Shown here piece by piece: positions 25,864-34,649 of a DNA stretch of 64,000 nt; position 1 is the first letter of the stretch; every line of letters starts with the position of its first letter. The notes beneath the pieces are model-generated. The model made no database searches, was not told where the DNA came from, and was given only the letters and a program-made list of their open reading frames with translations. Position numbers and translations under genes: made by a program. The DNA is from Thalassoroseus pseudoceratinae. Its GTDB lineage: Bacteria; Planctomycetota; Planctomycetia; Planctomycetales; Planctomycetaceae. The DNA is taken from the NCBI RefSeq assembly GCF_011634775.1, contig NZ_JAALXT010000001.1:1321125-1385124 (forward strand), written 5' to 3'.

Positions 25864-27111
25864 ATGCGTAGTGAATCCGAACTTCCATTTGAAGATGACA
25901 CTTTCAGCATTCCCGTCGCGGAGCGGGTCAAACGCTTGCCGCCGTACCTGTTCGGCAAGATCAACAAGCTGAAGTATGAGAAGCGATCGGCGGGGATCGA
26001 CGTGATCGATCTCGGCATGGGCAACCCCACCGATCCGCCTGATCCGATCATCAGCCAAAAACTCACCGAAGCGATCTCCGATCCGAAAAACCACCGGTAT
26101 TCGGTTTCCAACGGGATTCACAATCTGCGGAAGGAAGTCGCCAAACGGTATTACAAGAAGTACGGCGTGCAACTCGATCCAGACAGCGAAGTGCTCGCGT
26201 GTCTTGGTTCCAAGGAAGGGTTTAGCCACCTGTGTTTGGCATTGATGGGCCCCGGCGACACCGCCATTGTGCCGGCTCCGTCATTTCCCATTCACGTTTA
26301 TGCAGTCGTACTGGCGGCCGGAAACGTCATCGCAATCGACGTCCGCGATCCCAACAAATTTCTGGAACGCATTGCCTACACCTGCGAGCATCTTTACCCC
26401 GCCCCGAAAGTTGTCATCGTCAACTTCCCGCACAACCCATCGGGAACGTGCATCGAGCAGGATTTTTACGTCGATCTGGTCAAGCTGGCGAAAAAGTACA
26501 ACTTCCTTGTGATCAGCGACTTTGCGTATGCGGATATTTGTTTTGAAGGTTATCAAGCCCCGAGTTTCCTCAGCACACCCGGCGCGAAAGACGTCGGCGT
26601 CGAATTCACGACGATGAGCAAAGGTTACTCGATGGCTGGTTGGCGGATCGGTTTCTGCACGGGGAATGCCGAGATGGTCCGGGCACTCGCCACGATTAAA
26701 GGTTACTACGACTACGGCATCTTCCAAGCGGTTCAAATTGCCGCCATCGTCGCCATGCGACACGCGGAGGCGGCCGTCGAAGCCGTCGCCGCCGAGTACG
26801 AGAAGCGTCGCGACGCCCTTTGCGAAGGACTCGAACGCATTGGTTGGGAGATGGAGAAACCTCGGGCCGGGATGTTCGTTTGGGCAAAAATCCCTGAACC
26901 GTGGAGCAAAATGGGGTCGATCGACTTCGCGATGAAACTTCTGGACGAAGCCGGTGTCGCGGTCAGCCCCGGACGTGGCTTCGGTGAGGAAGGCGAAGGC
27001 CATTTGCGGCTCGCTATCGTCGAAAACACCCAACGCCTGCGTCAGGCAGTCCGCAACATCGGCCGTTGTCTTTCGGATTCCACACCGCCAGTGGAAACGG
27101 CGACAACCTAA
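25864..27111 (+). CDS. alaC: PLP-dependent aminotransferase, AlaC-like
   Basis: A 415-residue fold-type I aminotransferase that closely follows E. coli AlaC (glutamate-pyruvate transaminase): [14 protein letters not shown], the [12 protein letters not shown] motif near residue 49, [12 protein letters not shown] near 116, FPHNPSGTC near 188, DFAYADICF near 219 and the PLP lysine in [16 protein letters not shown] (Lys253). It would make alanine from pyruvate or act on a related 2-oxo acid. It lies 135 bp upstream of metB in the same direction. Unusually, the frame after its stop stays open for another 33 codons (27112-27210) with coding-like composition. LL-diaminopimelate aminotransferase is the nearest alternative. 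Confidence 0.85.
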   Translation: MRSESELPFEDDTFSIPVAERVKRLPPYLFGKINKLKYEKRSAGIDVIDLGMGNPTDPPDPIISQKLTEAISDPKNHRYSVSNGIHNLRKEVAKRYYKKYGVQLDPDSEVLACLGSKEGFSHLCLALMGPGDTAIVPAPSFPIHVYAVVLAAGNVIAIDVRDPNKFLERIAYTCEHLYPAPKVVIVNFPHNPSGTCIEQDFYVDLVKLAKKYNFLVISDFAYADICFEGYQAPSFLSTPGAKDVGVEFTTMSKGYSMAGWRIGFCTGNAEMVRALATIKGYYDYGIFQAVQIAAIVAMRHAEAAVEAVAAEYEKRRDALCEGLERIGWEMEKPRAGMFVWAKIPEPWSKMGSIDFAMKLLDEAGVAVSPGRGFGEEGEGHLRLAIVENTQRLRQAVRNIGRCLSDSTPPVETATT

Positions 27112-27143
27112 TCGCACCACCTGGGATTCCGTTCGCTGCTCGA

Positions 27144-27181
27144 CCTCGCCAATGACGTGTCCATCGTTGTCATCGACGAGG
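27144..27181. other. Hairpin between aminotransferase and metB genes
   Basis: CCTCG-cca-ATGAC (27144-27156), a 12-nt loop, then GTCAT-cga-CGAGG (27169-27181), that is 5+5 bp around a symmetric 3x3 internal loop. It is not followed by a U-run, so it is a possible leader structure or attenuator-like element rather than a clear terminator. No known riboswitch consensus was recognised. Confidence 0.35.
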
Positions 27182-27246
27182 CCAAGCAATACACTTTTGC
27201 ACACAAAATTTGATTCTCTCGAATTGATCAACTGATTGCCAAAATT

Positions 27247-28407
27247 ATGAGTCCGTCCGATCAACCGCTGCACTTTCAAACTCGAAGCGTTCACATCGGG
27301 GTCGATAAAGACCCCAGCTACAAAAGTGCCACGACGCCGATTTATCCCACATCGACATTCCGTTGGGACGACTGCCAAACCAACGCCGGTTACGACTACA
27401 CCCGCAGTGGCAACCCAACTCGGGCGGCTCTGGAAGAGAACATTGCGTCGCTTGAAGGCGGTGTGAGTTGCCGCGCGACTTGCACCGGGATGTCCGCCAT
27501 CACCACCACAATGCACCTGTTCGAACCCGGTGATCACATCATCGCCGGTCACGACATTTACGGCGGTACCTATCGCCTGTTCGCCGACGTATTCACGAAA
27601 ATGGGGCTGAAATTTTCCTTCGTGAATATGGGAGATCCGGCCAATATCCGTGCGGCGGCCACACCCGAAACCAAATGCATTTGGATCGAAACCCCATCGA
27701 ATCCGTTGCTCAACATCGTCGACATCAAAGCTGTCACCGATATCGCGAAGGATCTCGGCGTTATCACGATCGCAGACAACACCTTCCTGTCCCCCGCGTT
27801 GCAACGCCCATTCGAACACGGTGTGGATATCGTGATCCACTCGACCACAAAATACCTCAACGGGCACTCCGATGTCGTCGGCGGCTGCGTCGTTTCCAAG
27901 ACGGAAGAGCACGGCGAGAAAATCGCGTACATTGTCAACGCACTTGGACTGGGGAATTCACCATTCGATGCATGGTTGGTTCTGCGGGGAGTCAAAACAC
28001 TCGCACCGCGGATGAAGGCTCATCAAGAATCGGCCATGGCCCTTGCACGATTCTTGGCGGATCATCCGAAAGTCGAGAAAGTCTACTATCCCGGCTTGGA
28101 ATCGCACCCCGGTCACGAACTCGCCAAACGCCAACAAGACGGCTTCGGTGCTATGATGAGTTTCGACGTCGCCGGCGACGGGGAATACGCTCAGAAGGTG
28201 TTGTCAAACACGAAACTCTTCCAATTGGCCGAGTCGTTGGGGGGTGTGGAAAGTCTCGTCGAGTATCCGGAACTGATGAGTCACGCCTCGATGACCGCCG
28301 CCGCTCGCAAGGAAGCCGGGATTAGCGAGAAAACTATCCGTGTGTCCGTCGGCATCGAACACCCCGACGACCTGATCGCCGACATGAAATCCGCACTCGA
28401 ATCCTGA
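27247..28407 (+). CDS. metB: Cystathionine gamma-synthase/lyase family protein
   Basis: A 386-residue Cys/Met-metabolism PLP enzyme. Typical segments are TTPIYPTSTFRW near residue 29, YDYTRSGNPTRAALE near 49, the PLP lysine in HSTTKYLNGHSDV (Lys202), GCVV just after, and VSLGG-like SLGGVESLVEYP near 335. These enzymes join O-acyl-homoserine with cysteine or eliminate from cystathionine. Sequence alone does not separate synthase from gamma-lyase; the metB symbol is tentative. It follows the aminotransferase gene and precedes, by 6 bp, a membrane-anchored Rossmann-like protein with which it is probably co-transcribed. Confidence 0.88.
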   Translation: MSPSDQPLHFQTRSVHIGVDKDPSYKSATTPIYPTSTFRWDDCQTNAGYDYTRSGNPTRAALEENIASLEGGVSCRATCTGMSAITTTMHLFEPGDHIIAGHDIYGGTYRLFADVFTKMGLKFSFVNMGDPANIRAAATPETKCIWIETPSNPLLNIVDIKAVTDIAKDLGVITIADNTFLSPALQRPFEHGVDIVIHSTTKYLNGHSDVVGGCVVSKTEEHGEKIAYIVNALGLGNSPFDAWLVLRGVKTLAPRMKAHQESAMALARFLADHPKVEKVYYPGLESHPGHELAKRQQDGFGAMMSFDVAGDGEYAQKVLSNTKLFQLAESLGGVESLVEYPELMSHASMTAAARKEAGISEKTIRVSVGIEHPDDLIADMKSALES

Positions 28408-28413
28408 TCCGCT

Positions 28414-29874
28414 ATGAGGTTTGCGTTAGTCGGTGACGATCCCGCCATGCTCCCGTTGGTGCAAGCCATCGGGGATTCGGAGCGGCACGAACTCACCCAT
28501 GCGACGCTGTCAGGCGATATCACCACGGATCTGCTTCAACTCGTGCCGCAGGTCAAGATCGTCGATGATTGGTCGGAACTACTCGTCCTAAAAGAACTCG
28601 ACACAGTCCTCGTTGGCGGTAGTGCCGCGAGCGTGCTGGAAGCGGCCCGTCGTTTGGCGGGGGAGGGCATCTCGATGATGGTCTTTCCCTGCGTGGCCTA
28701 CGGCGAAGGGTTGGCGTACGAACTTGCGTTGATTCGTGACGAACATGGCGCAACGATTTTACCGGCCGTTCCGTTGGCAATTCACCCCGCCACAATTGCG
28801 ATTCACGGGCAAATTGAAGACGCCCGCAACCCCGATGCGAACGTCGACGATGTTCCGAAGATTCGGGAAATCCGGCTCCGCCGGCGTATCAACACCGGCA
28901 ACGCAAACCGGATGACGCGGAGCGATCTCGAGTCGAGTTTGCTCAGCGACCTTTGCATTCTCGGTGGGCTATCGAAGACTTATCATCGCATCACGGCGAT
29001 CCTCACCGGTTCCACCGAAGATTCACTGTCGACCGCAACAGTCACTCTCAATGGTAGCGGTTTGCCCGATGCGGTTTGGACCTGTGAGACTGCCGACCAT
29101 GACCGTCGGGATCTCACGTTCGTTCTTAATGAAGATGAACAGCGTTACTCCAGTGGCGAAACCCTCGACGAACTCGTTTTGGAAAACGCCTCGGAGTCCT
29201 ACGCGCAACGTCCAGCGGGTCAGTCTCTGCTCAAAGCGATTGAGCATCCCAATCAACCCCGTCGCACCTCGGCTGGCACCGCCATCCAAGCATTCAACTG
29301 GACCAACCTTGTTCGCGCTTACGAACAACTTCACGCCGTCCGCAAGAGCATTCGCAAGGGGCGGACGATTGAACTGCACTTTGAGGACACCAGCGAACGC
29401 AGTCAGTTCAAATCGCAGATGACGGCGATCGGCTGCGGTGTGTTGACGCTGACGTTCTTCGGGGTGCTGGCGTATCTCGGTGTGGCAGCGGTGTTCGACA
29501 ATCGAACCGGCATCGAAAAACGGGCCGAAGTCCGGAATGCGATTCTCTACCAAGACCGATTCCAGGCGGAACAACCGAGTCTCACGCGGGTCGGACAGGA
29601 ACAACTTGATTCACTCATCGAATCCCGCAGTTTTCCCATCGTGATCGAAGCCACGGAAGTGGCGACACTCGATTCCGCTCGCAAGGAACGTGTGTCGGAA
29701 AAACTCGACAACGCCAACATCGAAAACCCGACGACGCAAATTGAAGTGCTACCGATCGCCGGTCCGACACTCGCAACCATTCTGAAAGTGACACGGATTC
29801 TCGTCTTTTTGCCGCTCTTTCTCTTTCTGCTCAGCCAGATTCTGCTGGTGATCACCAAACCGTCGCAGTCGTAG
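28414..29874 (+). CDS. Rossmann-like protein with two C-terminal membrane helices
   Basis: A 486-residue protein. The first 115 residues look like the NAD-binding half of Gfo/Idh/MocA proteins (MRFALVGDDPAMLPLVQAI, LDTVLVGGSAASVLEAARRL), but the usual EKP motif is replaced by VFPCVAYG. A middle region of unknown fold follows. Residues 340-365 (AIGCGVLTLTFFGVLAYLGVAA) and about 455-480 (VTRILVFLPLFLFLLSQILLVI) are membrane helices flanking a domain of about 90 residues that would face the periplasm. It starts 6 bp after metB. Catalytic function is doubtful without the conserved motif. The architecture is unusual and the family has no function known to me. Confidence 0.6.
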   Translation: MRFALVGDDPAMLPLVQAIGDSERHELTHATLSGDITTDLLQLVPQVKIVDDWSELLVLKELDTVLVGGSAASVLEAARRLAGEGISMMVFPCVAYGEGLAYELALIRDEHGATILPAVPLAIHPATIAIHGQIEDARNPDANVDDVPKIREIRLRRRINTGNANRMTRSDLESSLLSDLCILGGLSKTYHRITAILTGSTEDSLSTATVTLNGSGLPDAVWTCETADHDRRDLTFVLNEDEQRYSSGETLDELVLENASESYAQRPAGQSLLKAIEHPNQPRRTSAGTAIQAFNWTNLVRAYEQLHAVRKSIRKGRTIELHFEDTSERSQFKSQMTAIGCGVLTLTFFGVLAYLGVAAVFDNRTGIEKRAEVRNAILYQDRFQAEQPSLTRVGQEQLDSLIESRSFPIVIEATEVATLDSARKERVSEKLDNANIENPTTQIEVLPIAGPTLATILKVTRILVFLPLFLFLLSQILLVITKPSQS

Positions 29875-30015
29875 AACCGTTGCAATCCGCAGTCCCGATT
29901 CGAACGGTGATGGCATAGGAAATCTCAAAGATTTGCGTGTTGCCAAAATGAAACATTCTGCAACTCCCGGCCTGTGACCTATTGATTGGTTAACAGAGTT
30001 TTTGGGAGATTGACA

Positions 30016-30363
30016 ATGACGAAAAACGAGACAACTCTAACCGCAGGGCTCCTGCCAGATGTGGGCCTGCTTTGCGGAATCCTGATGGGGCTCGCTGTGG
30101 CCAACATCGGCGGGCCAATGACTCAAATGAGTGCTTTGGCGATCGTCACCGGCGGATTGGCGATGCGTGCGGTTCTTTCCACGACCCGTCATCTGCGGAA
30201 AGTCAAAGAGACTCGTCAAGCGTTGACCGAAGCCATGCAACGGCTCGAACGCCACATCCAAAGCCAACCGCCATACATCAAGTCTCACGACTTACCAACA
30301 CCTCACATTCAGGCCGCACGAACACCGGTTCGTCATTCGCGTCGGTCCCGCATTTTCGAATGA
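30016..30363 (+). CDS. Small membrane protein, hypothetical
   Basis: A 115-residue protein from ATG 30016, with GGGAGA 6 bp upstream. Two hydrophobic helices (LLPDVGLLCGILMGLAVANI, residues 10-29; and MSALAIVTGGLAMRAVL, near 36-52) are followed by a charged helix (RHLRKVKETRQALTEAMQRLERHI) and a basic tail with RRSRIF. It would be anchored in the inner membrane with a cytoplasmic coiled coil. The family is not recognised. It lies between the Rossmann/TM gene and the ExbB-like cluster, separated from both by about 140 bp. Confidence 0.55.
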   Translation: MTKNETTLTAGLLPDVGLLCGILMGLAVANIGGPMTQMSALAIVTGGLAMRAVLSTTRHLRKVKETRQALTEAMQRLERHIQSQPPYIKSHDLPTPHIQAARTPVRHSRRSRIFE

Positions 30364-30505
30364 GCCGTTGAACCTTCGGCTTTCATTCGAACACGTCACC
30401 TCCTCCGCGTGACCTCTAGACTGTTGCAACTCGTTGCCAGTAGTTAACATCGATCCCAGCGCCGCTTTTTGACTTTATATGTCGTGTCGCCGGGAGTCGT
30501 TGTTT

Positions 30506-31171
30506 ATGGGAGTTCAAGAGTTGCTCGATAGCCTGTCGGGGTTGTCGACATTCGTGATCGCCGGCGCGTTCGCGATTCATGTGTTTTTCTTTTTCGTGCT
30601 TTGGGTTTGGTCACGCCGCGACCTCAAGAACATTGCCTCGTCGTTGGCGGAATTCACCCAGGATTTGCGACATCGCAGTGTGCTGTCTTCAACCGGGCAT
30701 CTGTCCGATCAAATTGAAGCGTTCCTCGCGGACGTCAACGAAGTCGTCGACAACCCGTCGCGACGTGCCGATCGTGAGGCGTTGCTCCACCGAATCAATA
30801 TCCTGGATGGTCGCCGGAAGTATCTCAATTCGCTGTTCTTCGAGACCTGCTACAACTTGTCTCGGACAATGATCGAAGCCTACCCGCTGGCGGGGGTTTT
30901 GGGCACCATTTTAGCGATCGGGGCCGCGTTGCAGGGAGGGGGACCGACCACCGGAGTGGATGCCATTGTCGGCCGGTTCGGTGATGCAATTTGGTCAACC
31001 TTTGCTGGTCTAATCGCGGCCATCGCGTTGATGTTCATCAACGGTCTGGTGGAAACGACCTTCAGTCGCCTGAGTGAAAATCGCACACACGTCCGCGAAA
31101 CCACGGCCCGTGTGAAACGCGAACTGGCATTGTCCTCTCGTCCGTTGGAAATTCCGGGAGGCTCGGAATGA
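30506..31171 (+). CDS. ExbB/TolQ/MotA-like proton-channel protein
   Basis: A 221-residue membrane protein. ATG 30506 is preferred, with GGGAG 9 bp upstream; an in-frame ATG at 30479 is possible. One helix lies near the N-terminus (FVIAGAFAIHVFFFFVLWVW). The conserved pair near the C-terminus has YPLAGVLGTILAIGAALQ and FGDAIWSTFAGLIAAIALMFI, the latter pattern (A.W.T..GL..AI) being diagnostic for the MotA/TolQ/ExbB superfamily. A cytoplasmic helical region lies between. It overlaps the next gene as ATGA. With its partners it would form a proton-driven motor; the driven process is unknown. Confidence 0.82.
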   Translation: MGVQELLDSLSGLSTFVIAGAFAIHVFFFFVLWVWSRRDLKNIASSLAEFTQDLRHRSVLSSTGHLSDQIEAFLADVNEVVDNPSRRADREALLHRINILDGRRKYLNSLFFETCYNLSRTMIEAYPLAGVLGTILAIGAALQGGGPTTGVDAIVGRFGDAIWSTFAGLIAAIALMFINGLVETTFSRLSENRTHVRETTARVKRELALSSRPLEIPGGSE

Positions 31172-32025
31172 GACTGATGAATCGCCGATTGACGTTTCAG
31201 CTCACTCCGCTCCTCGACTTGCTGCTTATCGTGATTTTCGCTCAGTACATGGAGGTGCGTGAAACCACCACCAAGACGGAAGAGGAAATCAACCGCAAAG
31301 CCCGAATTGAAATCGCCGAAGCTCGCGAGGAAGCCCGGTTGCTCGCCGACCAACTCGAAGCCATGGTGCTAGACCAAGATCAATTCCGCGCGGGTTTCGA
31401 CCAACGCTTGCAAGATCTTTCGGAAGAACTCAAGCTTGCCCTGGAAAATCGCAAACAGATCGCCACGCTGATGGCGGCCTTGTTCAACATTCCCAAGGAA
31501 ACCATTGAAAAGGTCATCAAGCAGCAACCGCGTTCGCCCGAAGAACGGGAGCAACTGCGGAAACTCGCTGCCGAGTTGTCGTCCGAGAAACGGAACCCGG
31601 CGATCAAGCATCTGTTGGCTCATCAAGCAATGCGAAAGCGAGTGGATGTCTGGGAGCTTTCGATTGATGCGCAGGGAGTTGCCCATCTGTCGGCGGGCGG
31701 GGAGCAGCATAAATTCCGGTTTCGTCAAACCCGCGGGCAAGAACTCCAAGAGTTGCAAAAGCTCCCGAAAAGTCAGCGAGCCGACAAATACGCCGAGTTC
31801 CAAGGTGAAGCTGTCGAAGAGTTTGCGGATGAACTCTTCGACATTTACAAGCGTCTGCCGCAACCGAAGGACATCGTGATCATTCTGCTTTCCTGGTCCA
31901 GTGCGGAATCTCACTGGCGCCAACCTGCACTCGATGGGTTAGAATTGGCATTGCGATTGATGCACAGCAACCGTGAAGGAATCCAATTCGTGCCCGCAGT
32001 CATGGGCTTGGAGGTCAAAGAATGA
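31168..32025 (+). CDS. ExbD/TolR-type TM protein with coiled coil and distinct C-terminal domain
   Basis: A 285-residue protein. The N-terminus carries LTPLLDLLLIVIFAQYM (residues 12-28), the ExbD/TolR signature with the proton-carrying Asp (Asp17). A long coiled coil follows (EEEINRKARIEIAEAREEARL, onwards to about residue 100), then a helical stretch, and a C-terminal domain (residues 160-285; VDVWELSIDAQGVAHLSAGG, then IVIILLSWSSAESHW) that does not look like the ExbD periplasmic fold. It overlaps both neighbours by 4 bp. It is much longer than ExbD (about 140), so the stalk may reach far into the periplasm. Confidence 0.75.
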   Translation: MRLMNRRLTFQLTPLLDLLLIVIFAQYMEVRETTTKTEEEINRKARIEIAEAREEARLLADQLEAMVLDQDQFRAGFDQRLQDLSEELKLALENRKQIATLMAALFNIPKETIEKVIKQQPRSPEEREQLRKLAAELSSEKRNPAIKHLLAHQAMRKRVDVWELSIDAQGVAHLSAGGEQHKFRFRQTRGQELQELQKLPKSQRADKYAEFQGEAVEEFADELFDIYKRLPQPKDIVIILLSWSSAESHWRQPALDGLELALRLMHSNREGIQFVPAVMGLEVKE

Positions 32026-32558
32026 ATACCAAACGAAATATGAACCCCACGACGATTCACACACCATCAAGCCATCGGCTCGGCGGAGCCAGCGGGAAAG
32101 CCGTGGGCGGCGGGCTTGTCGTTGCGGCACTCCTGGTGCTCGGCAGTTATTTGGGTGGACTAGGTTTCGGCGTGGGCGGTGGCAGTGGAGATGGTGACGG
32201 CGACAGTCCGCCCAATTTGTCGGGCGTGCAAGGAACCATTGACTCCGAAACACCAACCACGCCCGATGAAACCGAATTGGAGATTGGGACAGTCGTCAAT
32301 GTTCTAATCGATGGCAGCCAGTATCGGATCTTGAAATCTCCGGAAGCGAGTTGGACCGACACCGACAATTACACTGCAATCTCGCTGGAACGCGTTCTGT
32401 CAGCTGTTCAGAACGCCGATGGCGACTCGGGCGTCAAAATTCGGATCGCGCGTCGGGGCAATTCGCTTCCCGAAGCGGAGCTCAAGTTGCGGGAAGCCCT
32501 CCGGGATGCGGGGATCGAAGCGACCGAGATCGAAGAGCGAGACATGATGCTACCGTAG
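32022..32558 (+). CDS. Third component: single TM with ExbD-like periplasmic domain
   Basis: A 178-residue protein starting in an ATGA overlap with the previous gene. After a basic cytoplasmic leader, a Gly-rich membrane helix covers about residues 27-50 (GGGLVVAALLVLGSYLGG). A Gly/Asp/Ser/Thr/Pro linker follows to about 85. Residues 88-178 (VVNVLIDGSQYRIL, LERVLSAVQNAD, VKIRIARRGNSLPEAE, LREALRDAGIEATEIEE) repeat the order of strands and helices of the ExbD/TolR C-terminal domain. I infer that the periplasmic ExbD function has been moved to a separate subunit. There is no conserved Asp in its helix. It ends the cluster. Confidence 0.6.
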   Translation: MNTKRNMNPTTIHTPSSHRLGGASGKAVGGGLVVAALLVLGSYLGGLGFGVGGGSGDGDGDSPPNLSGVQGTIDSETPTTPDETELEIGTVVNVLIDGSQYRILKSPEASWTDTDNYTAISLERVLSAVQNADGDSGVKIRIARRGNSLPEAELKLREALRDAGIEATEIEERDMMLP

Positions 32559-32603
32559 AGACACTGGCTAGTTTCGCTATGGTTCAGGTTGGAGATGAGG
32601 AAG

Positions 32604-33371
32604 ATGTCGTCGGAAACGCGCTCGGTTATCATTACGGGTGGTGCCAAGGGAATCGGGTCTGGATGCGTCCGGGTCTTTGCGAAAGCTGGTTGGTCGGTCG
32701 CGATTCTCGATCGAGACCAATCCGCTGCCGAGGAATTGGCATCGGATATCAATTCCGAGATCGAAAGTCGAATTGCGGTCTTTGCATGTGACGTCAGTCA
32801 ACCGACGCAACTGAAAGCGGCGATCGACGCGGCGGCAACGCGGTTCGGACGATTGGATTGCCTCGTCAATAACGCTGGTGTGCATCCGCCTGCGACACGC
32901 ATTGAAGACACAAGCCTGGACGACCTCGCGCAAGTGATGCAGATCAACTTTGTGAGCACATTCGCAGGGGTGCAATTTGCGTTGCCGCACTTGCGAAAGA
33001 CGAAGGGCACGGTTGTGATCATGTCCTCCATGACAGCCGTTCTGGGGCAAGATCAATCCAGCGCATACGCCTCGACGAAAGGCGCTCAACTCAGTTTGAC
33101 GAAAGCACTGGCTAAGGAACTGGGGCCCGAAGGCATCCGCGTGAATGCAATTCTGCCGAGCAACATTGATACACCATTGATGCGAGAGTGGGCAGCTACG
33201 CTACCCGACCCGAAGTCCGCTTTGGACCGCGTCGCGGGGTTGCAAGTGTTGGGTCGTATGGGCACGTCGGAAGAAATCGGCGAAGTCGCGTTGTTCCTTG
33301 CCAGCGACGCATCCTCATTCATCACCGGCCAAGGCATCTGGGCCGATGGCGGAGCCAGCTTGGATTATTGA
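32604..33371 (+). CDS. Short-chain dehydrogenase/reductase
   Basis: A 255-residue classical SDR. The NAD(P)-binding TGGAKGIGSG lies near residue 12, NNAGVHPP near 84, and the catalytic Ser-Tyr-Lys set is MSSMTAV then YASTKGA (Tyr/Lys near 152/156). IADGGASLDY at the end is the usual C-terminal motif. ATG 32604 has GGAG 9 bp upstream; the in-frame ATG at 32595 is too close to that site. An acidic residue after the second strand (ILDRD) favours NAD over NADP. Substrate unknown, with 3-oxoacyl-ACP reductase or sugar dehydrogenase as possible. It is separated from the ExbD-like cluster by 45 bp. Confidence 0.88.
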   Translation: MSSETRSVIITGGAKGIGSGCVRVFAKAGWSVAILDRDQSAAEELASDINSEIESRIAVFACDVSQPTQLKAAIDAAATRFGRLDCLVNNAGVHPPATRIEDTSLDDLAQVMQINFVSTFAGVQFALPHLRKTKGTVVIMSSMTAVLGQDQSSAYASTKGAQLSLTKALAKELGPEGIRVNAILPSNIDTPLMREWAATLPDPKSALDRVAGLQVLGRMGTSEEIGEVALFLASDASSFITGQGIWADGGASLDY

Positions 33372-33473
33372 GCCACTTTGTCGAAAGTGTTGCGACACTT
33401 CTTACTCACGATCGGTGTTACATCGTGCAGGTCACAGCGCTCGATCGGAAACGTTGGTCATTGGGAGTCTGAG

Positions 33474-34649
33474 ATGGCAACTCGGTTTGTAGCGGCGATC
33501 ATCATTGCGATGTTGCCATTTTCGATCGTATTCGCACAGAACAACGACGATCGTTTCGTTCGGCGGATGACGCTCGATGACAAGAACGGCGACGGCAAAC
33601 TGACACAGACCGAGTTTTCCGGTCCCAACCGATTGTTCGAGCGATTGGATGCCGACGGCGATGGTGTGATTGTCCTGAAGGAAGCCGCGAAAACGCTCAA
33701 GGAATTCCGAGCCCGCGTGGCCAAATTGCGTGGCGACCGCACGCAGCCCGCAACGGACCGCCCGCTGAATTCCTTCATGCGAACCGGTATTGGTCGGAAG
33801 GTGAAACCCGATTTTCCAGATGTGCGTTATGGCGACCACGAACGGCACGTCTTTGACATCTACCAGACGAAAACGGACGACTCGAAACCGGCCCCGTGTA
33901 TGATCTGGATTCACGGCGGAGGTTTCCGAAGTGGAGATAAGTCGCAAGGTGGTCTATTCGCAAGCTCCTTTACCGATCACGGTATCCACTATGTCTCGCT
34001 CAATTATCGCTTGAGTCATCACGCCCTTGCTCCGGCGTGCTTCCATGATTGTGCACGAGCATTGCAGTTTATCCGACGCAACGCCGCGAAATGGAATATC
34101 GACAAAGAACGAATCGCTGTTGGCGGGGGGTCAGCCGGTTCGGGTCTCTCTCAGTGGCTGGCCTTTCACGAAGACCTTGCGGACGCCAACGCAACCGACC
34201 CCGTTCTCCGGGAGTCAACTCGGGTTTCGGCGGTAATTTTGCTCAACGCACAAACGTCTTACGACCTTCGCTGGATCAAGGAACACATTCCAGGCGACGC
34301 TTGGAAAGGGGACGGTTTACAAGAGCTGTTTGGCTACACGTCCGAGACGATCAACGAGATCAGTGAGGAGAAATTTCGGACCATTGAAGAATGCTCGCCT
34401 CTCACGCATTTCAGTGCCGACGCACCGCCAATATTATTTTTCTATCGGCGGTCGCGGGATCCCCGCATTGCGGAGCAAAACGCTATGGACGGGATTCACC
34501 ATCCAATCTTCGGTCTGGAGTTGAAGAAGATCGCGGATAAGGTCGGTGTTGAGTGTGAAGTCTTCACGGTTGAGGACGAAGAGGATCGCGTCTTCTACAA
34601 TCGGCGTTGGGATTACACCGTGAAATTCCTAAAGAAGCATTTTGGTTAG
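33474..34649 (+). CDS. Secreted EF-hand alpha/beta hydrolase (esterase/acetylesterase-like)
   Basis: A 391-residue exported protein. I chose ATG 33474, with GGGAG upstream, which yields a clean signal peptide (FVAAIIIAMLPFSIVFA). Two EF-hand loops follow at about residues 37-70 (DKNGDGKLTQTEF and DADGDGVIVLKE), so Ca2+ binding is likely. The hydrolase domain has WIHGGGFRSG (oxyanion hole, near 144) and the nucleophile elbow GGGSAGSG (near 222), with a late Asp/His. It resembles BD-FAE/acetyl-esterase enzymes that remove acyl groups from plant or algal polysaccharides. It ends convergent with the DUF1501 gene, their stop codons overlapping at 34646-34649. Confidence 0.85.
   Translation: MATRFVAAIIIAMLPFSIVFAQNNDDRFVRRMTLDDKNGDGKLTQTEFSGPNRLFERLDADGDGVIVLKEAAKTLKEFRARVAKLRGDRTQPATDRPLNSFMRTGIGRKVKPDFPDVRYGDHERHVFDIYQTKTDDSKPAPCMIWIHGGGFRSGDKSQGGLFASSFTDHGIHYVSLNYRLSHHALAPACFHDCARALQFIRRNAAKWNIDKERIAVGGGSAGSGLSQWLAFHEDLADANATDPVLRESTRVSAVILLNAQTSYDLRWIKEHIPGDAWKGDGLQELFGYTSETINEISEEKFRTIEECSPLTHFSADAPPILFFYRRSRDPRIAEQNAMDGIHHPIFGLELKKIADKVGVECEVFTVEDEEDRVFYNRRWDYTVKFLKKHFG

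Noticed and set aside
27112-27246. SAM riboswitch upstream of metB
   Set aside because: The hairpin is real, but none of the conserved SAM-riboswitch core sequences was recognised and the space is short.
24471-27912. Long reverse-strand frames (546 aa at 24471-26111 and 543 aa at 26281-27912)
   Set aside because: They lie antisense to the parvulin, aminotransferase and metB genes, which have clear motifs. The reverse frames show no family motif and look like GC-biased shadows.
30506-32558. Zorya-type anti-phage motor
   Set aside because: There is no ZorB-like OmpA peptidoglycan domain and no ZorC/ZorD or ZorE gene follows; the periplasmic parts are ExbD-like instead.
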